Part shown: piece after piece, positions 34,025 to 46,000 of the stretch | Layout of the letters: each line of letters begins with the position of its first letter | Numbering within the stretch: position 1 is the stretch's first letter | NCBI RefSeq assembly: GCF_018812025.1 | Contig: NC_063054.1 | Coordinates: 27,224,856 to 27,288,855, forward strand | DNA from: Megalobrama amblycephala | Lineage: Eukaryota; Chordata; Actinopteri; Cypriniformes; Xenocyprididae | DNA length: 64,000 bases | Reading direction: 5' to 3' | Program-made: the position numbers and the translations under genes | Notes under the pieces: model-generated | Seen by the model: only the letters and a program-made list of their open reading frames with translations | Databases searched by the model: none | What the model was told of the DNA's origin: nothing

Positions 34025-37000
34025 TTAATTGAATTCAAATGCCGGGTTCAAATCCCCCTTCCATTGATCATCATTCAGACTGTAATGAGCTGCTGTGGAG
34101 AAGAATAAGTGTGTTAAAGGGTTAGTTCACCCAAAAATGAGTTTATTGTATGGACAAAAACAACAACAACAAAAAACACTAAGACCTTTCACAAAATATC
34201 TTATTTCACAGAATAAAGAAAGTCATAAAGGTTTGGAACAGCATGAGGTTCTTATTTGGGGTGAACGGTAGGATAAACAAGCTTGTTTTAGTGCTAAAGC
34301 TTAATTTTCCCTGCATTTACTATACTGGTCCTTGTTGCATTAAACCAACACACATCACTGGCCTATACTTATTACAATTACCCCTAAGCTAAATTGACTT
34401 ACTAAAGCTAACATCAGGTTTGCAAGCATTAAATAATCAAATATAACAATGAACAACTTGAGGCATTTGTTAAATACCAACCGAATAATATTGTCATCAA
34501 AAGCTATTAAATTACACTTTTTGATAGTTTAATGCTTTAAAAAAATGATTCTTCCAACAGTGGAACAGGACCATCCATTTTATTACCCTTTTTGGTGAAT
34601 TGGCGCATCAACAAATACATTAGTCCTCCAAGCAGAAGTATACCAGCTGAAGAAGCAACTCCCACAGCTGTATACGTCAGCATGCCGGCACTCATTGACA
34701 TCTCCTTTACTGAAAGCACAAAATAAATATGTCATAATGCAGGGATTCCCAAACATTTTTGTCACCCTAACCCCTTTGATGTAAAATATTTACTTGTGTC
34801 CCCTGAGATTTTTACTTAATATTGATAACAGCATCTGGATGTTCACGGTTCTCTGAGGTTAAAGGTTCAGAGATTCATTCTAACTTTTCATCTACTCATG
34901 AACCCCCTACAGTTCCCTCAAATCCAAGTTTCAGAAACCCAGTCATAATGTATTAGTGGCCTTCCAGTGTAATTATGCATTCTGCATTTTGTAATGTCAT
35001 TTGAAATGCTAGTGTTAATAATGTGCATGCAGTATTTTCCCCACAAAATTTAAAGAGTTAGTTCACCCAAAAATGAAATTTCTGTCATTAATTACTCACC
35101 CTCATGTCATTCCAAACCCGTAAGACCTTCGATCATCTTCGAAACACAAATGTTTTTGATGCAATCCAAGAACTTTCTGACTTCCCTAAGCAACAGCAAC
35201 ATCATAACCATTTTCAAGACCCAGAAAGGTAAAGACATTGCGAAAATAGTCCATGTGACTACAGTGGTTCAACCTTAATGTTATGAAGCAACGAGAATAC
35301 TTTTTGTGCACAAAAACAAAAAAACAAACAAAAAAACCCAGCTCATTATTGGCTGACTCCTGCGTCAGTTTCACATGCATTCGTCATGTTGCTCACGTGA
35401 ACAGCGTCGGCCAATACAGAGTCAGCATTCTGACGTAGAACCCGGAAGCACTGCACTGTGTTCACAACGTCAACAGCGTAGGAGACTGACAGGGAAGAGT
35501 ATTCTGTCTACACAAAAAGAATTCTGTCACTTCATAACATTAAGATCAAACCGATGTAGTCACATGGACAATTTTAATGATGTCTTTACTACCTTTCTGG
35601 GCCTTGAAATTGGTTATAACATTGCTGTCTATAGTGAGGTCAGAAAGCTCTCATATTTCATCAAAAATATCTTAATTTGTGTTCCGAAGATGAACAAAGG
35701 TCTTGCAGGTTTGGAACGACATGAGGGTGAGTAATTACTGATAGAAATTTCATTTTTGGGTGAACTAACCCTTGAATGCAACAAAAAAGATGGGTTAGGA
35801 GGAGTTGGCCTTACCAACACAACTGGGTGGAGAGTTGGTCCAGTACCCTTTGGAGGTGCAGATGAGCTGACTGGTTCCATTGAGCTCATGGTCTTTGGCA
35901 CACTGGAAAAAACACTGAGATCCAAAGCTGAAGTTTCCATGTGGGTGAGAGCAGTTCATTGAGGGTGGAGGTTCCAGCTCAGGAAGTTGAGAGAATGAGA
36001 GGGGCGCACAACGAACAGCTGCCATTTAAAAGAGAAATGAAAGTAAAGCATTTAGTGAGAAATGTTTTTCATGGTTCTTACTAAGATCGGTTTTAAATGA
36101 TATGGCTTGATCATTAATAATTATCAGTATTTAACAGGGGAAGCCCAGCCAGAACATTATGTGAATGTTAGTTTTTGGTTTTATGTAGTTCTTAATAGAT
36201 CATCAGAAAAAAAAAAAAACTTCCCAACATTATGAGAACATTAGTTTATGGTTACAAAAATAGAACCTAAAGAAAATGTTACTTAAATTCAAAAAAATTG
36301 AAAAAGTAACCATATGGGAACGTTCCATTTTTGTCTAAAGCTATATACCAGTGCAAGAGGGCATCTCCTGACTCCAGTTCCCAGAAGCAGAGCACTCCAT
36401 GCCTGGCTGTCCTTTAATTTCAAATCCAGCCTCACATCCCAAGAAGCATTGTGAGCCATAGCTAAACAGGGAGTGAGGATGAGAACAATTCATCCAGCCA
36501 TTTTCTTGAGCGGTCAAAAGGGGGCACTGTTGAGCTATGGAAAATAATAAATAAATGTTAACACACAAAATAATCAGCTGCCTTGGGTCATAAACTTGAA
36601 TGAATACAGGATATCAAAAGATGACTTATAATGATGCCTGAGGTGAAATAGGAAGACCCAAAAGTGATTACCCAAGCAGAAGGGTGGGGTGTCTGTCCAC
36701 TTCCCCATCTCTAAGCACTCCATTCGGGGTGTGCCATGCAGCTTGAAGCCTTCCTTACAGCTCACTTCACACACTGTACCGAAGCTGAACTGCCCATGAG
36801 GATGTGTGCAGGTTACAGTACCATGAGAGGGGTCAATTACGGGGCTGCACTGCTGTGCTATTGGACAGAGAATCAAAAGTTCTATGATAATGCCTTACTG
36901 TCCATGAGTTTATAGTAAATTAAAGATTTCAGTGCTAAATTTTTGTTCTTTGTTTATGATAGGACAGGACTAGAGAAGGTGGCAATACAAATAAATTATC

Positions 37001-40000
37001 TATTGTCTGTTTTGTCAGATCTAAACCTCTTGGAGACCCAGTAACCTCCCTCAGTAACCGTCACAGAGTATCAAGAGAGTTTGGTAACCTTGACAAACAG
37101 GAAGGTCTTGGCTCCATTTCCCTTGTGATGTGCAGTAAGTAGAATTACTTCCATTCAAAGTAAATCCAGCTCCACACTCCAGCCAGCACAAGGAGCCATA
37201 GCTGAACTTCTCCAAACGGTCCTGACACTGCACAGTGCCATGCTGGAAAGACTCCAGAGCATCACATCTTATAACTGAAAAGATAAAAATGGCATGAAAG
37301 CATGTTTTGGCTGATGTAATTATTTCATCATTGTGAATGTGTGGTGTTGCTCTGTTGAAGATGTTTGTAAGCTGCAACAGCACAATATATATTTTGGTTT
37401 AGTCCATGTGGATTTATTAGCAAATCAAAACAGATTTGTATGGTTGTCCTATAATAACCATTTACAGAAGCCATCTAGTAATGTAGGGTTTTTGAACTGT
37501 ATTTTGTATTGTATCTTTACAAATAATAATTTATTAATAAATAATTTATTTTTTAGGTTTAAATACATTTAGACCTACCTTCACATTCAGGTGTTGGTGC
37601 TGACCAGTTGCCATCACTCAGACAGGTGAGTGTGGGTTCTCCTCTTAGTCTGTATCCCTCCTCACAAGTAGCATTGCAAGAAGAACGAAAAGAGAACTTT
37701 CCCAATGGATCAGCACAGGTCAGGTGACTCTGTGCAGGGACCACAAGAGGGTCACAAGCCACAGCTTAAATTTGAAAGAGATCAGAAATTAATATTTCTG
37801 TTCTAAATAAACTCTTAAGCCTGATAATGTACAGTGTGTACAGAACAATAATAAAAATATATTTAATATATGATGGGAACCACTAAACGGTTCGATATAT
37901 GAAGTGCCTGACAGAACCCTACTCTATTACCCCTTTTCCACCAAGGCAGTTTGAGTGCTGGTTCGGAGCCAGAGCCTAGTTTCAAATCAGTTCTTTGTCG
38001 TTCGACACACAAAGCACCAGCTCCGAACCAGAAAAAGTGGTTCGTAAGAAGCACCAAAACATTGCTGGGCTAGAAGTAAGAACCGCTTGCGTCAGGGGCT
38101 AGGGGCGGGGTTACTGTGACCAACAAGAAACTTGTGACCGCCATTTATGAAATAGCAGCTAATCGAGCTAATAGCAGCTCGATTGTAATCTCCGTCTATA
38201 TTCAAATTACGGCGAGTCGTGTTTGAATGCCGATGTAGGTTCGCAGGGAGCGTTTGTAGAGCGTACGTCTCCTTGTACTTTTGGATTGTTCTCGCGGAGC
38301 TTTGATGTCATGCGCCGATCGCTTTGCGAGAGAATGATGCATCTCAAACGAGCCTGGTGTGTTTGTTAGTGATGTGTCGTTCTTGAACGATTCGTTCATT
38401 TTGAACGAATCTTTAATGTGACTCGGGAAGAACGAGTCGTCTCGGGGGGTGATTCGTTCAGTCGCGCATGTGCAATATTCTACAGGTTCTGTACTGCTAG
38501 AAGTAGTTCACCTGATGATTCAATTGATTAGTTCATTTCATGAGTCTTTCGGGTTTTGAGTCATTCCTTAATCACGTGACAGACCCATACGCTACCAATG
38601 CATTCTGAGCCGGAAAGAGAATTGATTAGTTCTTTTTATGAGTCTTTCGGGTTTTTGAGTCGTTCCTTAATCACGTGACAGACCCATACACTAAGCCAAT
38701 GCATTCTGAGCCGGAAAGAGAATTGATTAGTTCTCTTCATGAGTCTTTCGGGTTTTGAGTCGTTCCTTAATCACGTGACATACCCATACGCTATGCTGTG
38801 TGACCCAAGCACATTATATTTATTAGTAAATAACGTTAACTCTCCAGTTTTGTTTGAGTTTGTGTTACAACTGTTAAAGCTGAAGTTATCATAACCTTGA
38901 TGTTTTAAAAACTAACATTAATAATTCAAATTCAAAATGTTATTTGCTTTTAATTTATGTCATTATGTCCTTTTTGAGCAATCTTCTTATATTAGACCAA
39001 TATGTCAAGTCTGCCTAGGAAAAGCAATTAATTATAACAGCAAACTCAAAATTGGAGTAAAAATGAACAAACTAGGCTATAAATACTTTGTATTGTAGGC
39101 TTGGATTATTATATTATTATATAGTCTAGTGTTTATTTACAGATAGACAGTCAAAAAGATAAATTAATCGATATTTTATTTATAACAGGGCTTTATTTAT
39201 TTATAATAACACACCACAGATCCTCAGTAACAAAAACAGTGACAGAAATGTCAGAAATAGCGTATGGGTCTGTTACGTGATTAAGGAACGACTCAAAACC
39301 CGAAAGACTCATGAAGAGAACTAATCAATTCTCTTTCCGGCTCAGAATGCATTGGCTTAGTGTATGGGTCTGTCACGTGTTTAAGGAACGACTCAAAAAC
39401 CCGAAAGACTCATGAAATGAACTAATCAATTCTCTTACCGGCTCAGACTGCATTGGTTTAGCATGGGACTGCCTGTCACGTCATTAAGGAATGACTTAAA
39501 CCCGAAGACTTGTCAGACAAGAGGTGAGGTGAGCTTAATCAGCTTGTCATAAACTGAAGACCCAGGTAATGAATTAATCATTTCTGAATCTTATAGCATT
39601 GTAGTTTTGTATTGTTTGTAGTGGGATCAACGTTTGCATACGTAGTAGATGTGTTGGGGAAGTAACACGTAACATTTTAATTACATTTTGCTAAAATGAA
39701 CGAAATGAACGAAATGACTCGAAAAAAGATTCGTTCATTTTGTTGAACGAGACTCAAAAGTCCGAGTCAGTAAAATGATCCGAACTTCCCGTCACTAGTG
39801 TTTGTGTTTGGCGCTGCAGCGCTAGCTTTGCTGTGAAATATGAGACGTATACAGTGACGTAAAACCTGGCTCTGTACTGGCTCTCTAGCCTGTGGAAAGG
39901 CAAACTGGTTCTTAGAAGGCTCGTCAGTTGAACCAACTCCGAACTGGCACTAGCACTAGCTCTGAACTAGCACCCAGTTCGTGCTGGTGGAAAGGGGGTA

Positions 40001-43000
40001 TATGTAGAACCTTTTCTTCTAATAGTGAATAACATTTCATGTACCGTAGTTTAATGGTATTAGGTCAACAAATATGATGCCAAACCTGCACAAGTGGGTG
40101 TACTGTGTGTCCAGTGCCCAGTATGGTCACAGAGAGTGGAATCTGCACCTTTGAGCACAAAACCCTCTTCACACTTGAACTCACAGCTGGAGTTATAGCT
40201 ATTGTTGGAGAGGGGGTGTGTGCAGCTCATACTTCCAAAACTTGGTGCATTAGAGAAAGGTGGACACTGTATAGCTGTGGGATAATCAGAAGCAATTCAA
40301 AGTGAATCTGTTGGACCTATGAACTGAAAATATGTGCATGTATATATAGTGTTTAAGAAGCAGGTTACCATGGCAAACAGGGGGGATGTGACTCCAGTTC
40401 CCATGTGCTGTACAGTTAGTGGAATTTGTACCATTGTGGACAAAACCAAAGTCACATTTTACCCAACAAGTGGAGCCATAAGCAAACTCCTCCACAGGGT
40501 CAGAACATTGCAGGGAGCCATGTGGGCTGGGCTTCAGTGGGTCACACTTTACAACTGCCAAAAAATGATTACGACAAATCAGACAAGACAAATTACAGTT
40601 GTGGCCAGAATTATTAGCCCCCTTCAGAAATATGATCAAAGATGACTCTAAAAATAAATCTGCATTGTTTATCCTTTTGATCTTTAATTCATAAAATTAG
40701 CAAAAATCTAACCTTTCATTGAAGGAAAGGAATTGAAAGTGGGGGGAAAATAACATTAAGAAATAAATGTTTTTCTCCAAAACACGTTGCCAACAATTAT
40801 TAGCACCCCTAGAATTTTTTATGAATAAAATATCTCTGAAGTATATTCCCATTCATATTTAAGTTTTTTTTAGCTCACCGGGGTGATCATGAACATGAAA
40901 TTGTCCAGCCATGACTTCCTGTTCCACAGGAATATAAACATGAGGAAAGACAAAGGCCAAATTCCCTTAATCATTCATCACAATGAGAAAAAACAAAGAA
41001 TATAGTTCTGATGTGTAGCAAATGATTGTCGAGCTTCACAAAATAGAAAGTGGCTGTAAGAAAATAGCTGAAGCATTGAAAATCCCCATTTCCATCAGGG
41101 CAATAATTGAGAAGTTCCAATCAACTAAAGATGTTACAAATCTGACTGAAAGAAGACATGTGTCTAAATCATCCTAATGCGCAGTGAGGAGGAATGTTTA
41201 AGTGTCCAAAGACTCTCCAAGGATCACAGCTGGAGAATTGCAGAGATTAGTTGAGTCTTGAATCTCAGAAAGCCTAAAAAAAATTATCAAAAGCACCTAC
41301 ATCCCCACAAATTGTTCGGGAGGGTTTCAAGAAAAATCCTCTGCTCTCATCCAGAAACAATCTCCAGCATATTCAGTTGTCAGACAAGACTGGAACTTCA
41401 AACGGGACGAGCTTCTATGGTCAGATGAAACTAAAACAAGAGCTTCTTGGCAGCAAACCCACCAGATGGGTTTGGTGCACACATGGATAAAAAGTGCCCC
41501 ATGCCCACGGTTAAATATGCCGCTGGATCTTTAATGTTGTGGGCCTATTTTTGTGCTGGAGGTCCTGGACAACTTCAGATATATCATATCATGGATTTTA
41601 TCAAATACTAACAGATAAAAAATCAAAACCTGACCACTTCTGCTAGAAATCTTATAATGGGCTGTGGTTGGATCATCCGTCGGGACAATGGTCCAAAACA
41701 AACATCAAAACCAGCACAAAAATGTGTCACTGAGCACAAAATGAAGCTTCTGACATGGCCATCCCAGTCCCCTGACCTGAACCCTAAAGAGAATGAGTGA
41801 AGTGAACTGAAGAGAAGAAGCACCAGCATGGAGCTGGAATCTGAAGGATCTGGAGAGATTCTGTATGGAGGAATTGTCTCTGATCTCTTCTCGGGTGTTC
41901 TCCAAACTCATCAGGCATTATAGAAGAAGACTCAGAGCTGTTCTCTTGGCAAAAGGAGGTTGCAAAAAGTATTGAATAAAAGGGTGCTAATAATTGTGGG
42001 CAACGTGTTTTGGAAAAAAACATTTATTTCATAATGTTATTTCCCCCCCCACTTTCAATTATTTTCCTTCAATGAAAGGTTAGATTTTTGCTAATTTTAT
42101 AAATTAAAGATCAAAAGGATAAACAATGCAGATTTATTTTTAGAGTCATCTGATCATATTTATGAAGGGGCTAATAATTCTGGTCACAACTGTATATACT
42201 CAACTGAGTATGTGGTAATGTAAAAGAGCACTCTTTTTTTTTTTTTTCTTTTTTTTTTTTTTTTGAAGTGGACTTACAGTTAGAACATAATGACCTTTTT
42301 TTCCAGTGCTCACATTGTGATGGAAATGTAGATTCAATAAGTCTGTATGACACTGAGAAATCATGTATGCTCCAAAAACCCACCTTCACATGCAGGTGTG
42401 GCTACCGACCAGTTGCCATCACTTAGACAGTTGAGTGTGGCTTTTCCTCTCAGTTTGTATCCCTCATCGCAGGAAACATTGCAAGAAGAACGAAAAGAGA
42501 ATTTTCCAAATATATCAGCACATGTCAGATGACTCTTTGCAGGGGCCAGAACAGGATTACAAGTCACCACTGCAACAAATGCATAACTCACATCAATTAA
42601 ATTATTACCCATGTCTGTTTAAACACACAAAAACCTTAATAACCTCTTTTCTTTATTGCAAAAAAAACCCCACCTTCTTCTTTTTTTTTTTTTTTTTTTT
42701 TTTTTCTTAGAAAGTGCACTTCCAGGGCGTGTCTTAGAAGTGTTACCCAACATTAAAATGTTTTGCAAAAACGAAAAGGAAGTGCACTATCTTTGATATC
42801 TGCACTTTCTGAACTATTAAAAACTTTTGGCTTTTTTAAATTATATTTTTCCCATTATGCAGCTTTTGTTAAATCATGTCAACATGCATAGTCAGTGCAC
42901 TTATATGAACCAGCAACTGCCTGCTGATTCATTGAGGAATGTTCTGCAGATGTGCTGTACCTGTGCAGGTGGGGGGTTTGTGTGTCCAGTGGCCAGTGTG

Positions 43001-46000
43001 GTCACACCAGGTTGTATCTGAGCCTTGGAGCTCAAATCCCTCCTCACACTTGAACTCACAACTGGAGTTATAGCTATTGTTGGAGAGGGGGTGTGTGCAG
43101 CTCATACTTCCAAAACTTGGAGCATTAGAGAAAGGTGGACACTGTATAGCTGTGGGATAATCAGAAGGAACTCAAAGTCAATCTGTTGGACCTATGAACT
43201 GAAAATATGTGCATGCATATGTAGTTTTTAAAAAGCAGGTTACCATGGCAAACAGGGGGGGTGTGACTCCAGTTCCCATGTGCGGTACAGTTAGTGGAAT
43301 TTGTACCATTGAGGACAAAACCAAAGTCACATTTTACCCAACAAGTGGAGCCATAAGCAAACTCCTCCACAGGGTCAGAACATTGCAGGGAGCCATGTGG
43401 GCTGGGCTTCAGTGGGTCACACTTTACAACTGCCAAAAAATGATTACGACAAAACAGACAAGACAAATTATATACTCAACTGAGTATGTGGTAATGTAAA
43501 AGAGCACTCTTTTTTTTTTTTCTTTTTTTTTTTTTGAAGTGGACTTACAGTTAGAACATAATGACCTTTTTTTCCAGTGCTCACATTGTGATGGAAATGT
43601 AGATTCAATAAGTCTGTATGACACTGAGAAATCATGTATGCTCCAAAAACCCACCTTCACATGCAGGTGTGGCTGCCGACCAGTTGCCATCACTTAGACA
43701 GTTGAGTGTGGCTTTTCCTCTCAGTTTGTATCCCTCATCGCAGGAAACATTGCAAGAAGAACGAAAAGAGAATTTTCCAAATATATCAGCACATGTCAGA
43801 TGACTCTTTGCAGGGGCCAGAACAGGATTACAAGTCACCACTGCAACAAATGCATAACTCACATCAATTAAATTATTACCCATGTCTGTTCAAACACACA
43901 AAAACCTTAATAACCTCTTTTCTTTATTGCAAAAAACCCCCACCTTTTTTTCTTTTCATAGAAAGTGCACTTCCAGGGTGTGTCTTAGCAGTGTTACCCA
44001 ACATTAAAATGTTTCGCAAAAACGAAAAGGAAGTGCACTGTCTCTGATATCTGCACTTTCTAAACTATTAAATTATATTTTTCCCATTATGTAGCTTTTG
44101 TTAAATCATGTCAACATGCATAGTCAGTGCACTTGTATGAACCAGCACACTGTAAAAAAGAAAAAGTTAGTTCAACTCAAATTTTCAAGGCAACCAACTG
44201 CACAGAATTTTTGAGTTGAAGATATCAACTTAATTTTTTAAGTTTTGAAGAACTACAATTATTAAGTTGCGTCAGCTAAGTTTTTCAAGTTCTGACAACT
44301 AAGTTTTTTAAATTCAAGTTACTGGAACTTTCAAGTCTGTAAAAGCTTACTATTTTGAGTTCAGATTACCATCCCCTGTAATAACTTATTATTTTGAGTT
44401 TAAATTATGATCATGCAATGCATGATGGGAGCCGTGGATGACTTTTGATTGGTGGCACCCAGAATGCATTGCAACATGCTTTATTATTCTCACCATTGTT
44501 GAGATTCACAGGATGATTCTTGATCTCTGTGTGTCTAAATGAGAGCTTTTTTTTTTTTTTTCCTAAGAACTTTTGATGAAACCTTTGAATTATTTTGAAA
44601 AAAAAAAAAGGATCTTCTGTAGAATCACAGTGCTGCTGTAATCAATAATGTAAATCTAATTCAGAGATTGGGCTCTAAATGAGTTCAGTGATTCAGATCA
44701 AATAATGATTATGTGAAAACATAACCAACACCACCTGATCATCTTTTCTCTTTGCTTGTCTGGCTGTTACAACTCAGCTGCAGCAGCCCAAACAAATTCT
44801 AATATTAGAAAGTCAAGGGTCAAGAGCCCAACTAAAGCAAACCATGACCTCTGTGATGGTGGCTTAAAAATTGTGATTTTCTCCTTTGGTGATTCTGCTT
44901 GTTATCATCAGGTGTCTTCAATAATGCTCAATCATCACTCAATTAATCACTTAATTATCTCATTAACTTTAACACTGCTTCAGTGGGTTGCTGTGTGGGA
45001 AATTTCAAATGAGCATGCGCAGATAAGTTGAACTCACTCTAACTGGGTGTCAACTACAACTTCAAAATAAAATCAACTAAATTTATAAAATAAGATGAAC
45101 TTTTCCTCAGAAACGTCTAAAAGTGAGTTCAAGTGGCTTACAACAGATAGTTCAAGTTCCAACTAGCAATTTTATTGTCAGTGTATGCAAAAATCTTAGT
45201 AAGGTGAACAATTTTGAGTTGTCGTTTTTACAGTGCAACTGCCTGCTGGTTCATTGAGGAATGTTCTGTAGATGTGCTGTACCTGTGCAGGTGGGGGGTT
45301 TGTGTGTCCAGTGGCCAGTGTGGTCACACCAGGTTGTATCTGAGCCTTGGAGCTCAAATCCCTCCTCACACTTGAACTCACAGCTGGAGTTATAGCTATT
45401 GTTGGAAAGGGGATGAGTGCAGTTCATGCTCCAACCACCAGGGGCATCAATGATCGGCAGACACTGGACAGCTGTATGGATAATGTCATTTTAAACAAGT
45501 AAACACCTCAGACAGCAATATAATAATAATCTTATGTTTTATTACCCAAACTAAAAAAATGCTAACAATTTCTACCCCAATATTGCTAGTAAAAAATTTT
45601 AGTAAAAAAAAACGTGAACATTTGAAGTAGAAAGACTTAAATAGTATTTACTTGTTAAACATGTTCCACATAATTTTTTTTTTTTACAACTTCGAAAAAA
45701 ATATTTTTACTGTGCACTATGTAAGGGATGATGTACATCCAGCCAGTTGTTATCTCAGAATAAACAGAGAATAGTTTATTTTGAGATAACAACTGGCTGG
45801 ATGTACATTATCTCACTTATTACATGGCTACTTACCACATAAGAAAATAATTACAAACAAAATATTGATCGGAGTCGAAATATTATATTAGCTCTTTAAA
45901 CACAAAGCTTTCGCGGAGAGAGCGGTTAATGCTAGCGTAGCAAGTTCAAACTAGACGGACATTTAAGAGATATGGTACAGTCATACCACATATTACTACA

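Larger units (their letters stand above)
40086..45471 (-). repeat. Tandemly duplicated three-sushi exon block of the large selectin
   Basis: Sushi exons fall into types A ([19 protein letters not shown]), B ([20 protein letters not shown]) and C ([20 protein letters not shown]). Order in the transcript is C(45471), A(43840), B(43429), C(43149), A(42569), B(40554), C(40274). The A and B exon pairs are almost identical, and the introns between them also match. After removing two transposons, the repeat period is about 1.23-1.28 kb. An older diverged A-B pair follows at 37764 and 37274. Confidence 0.9.

Noticed and set aside
34537..34586. Read-through end of the large selectin ([16 protein letters not shown])
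   Set aside because: A donor (AAAAAGG|GTAATA) in the same phase as the sister gene's TM exon, plus a matching last exon with the LNPAFE motif, make splicing more likely. Kept as an alternative.
35375..35734. 119-residue plus-strand ORF
   Set aside because: It lies wholly inside the foldback element 35054-35772.
40334..40645. Plus-strand ORFs at 40334 and 43209 that resemble each other
   Set aside because: They are antisense shadows of the duplicated B-type sushi exons.
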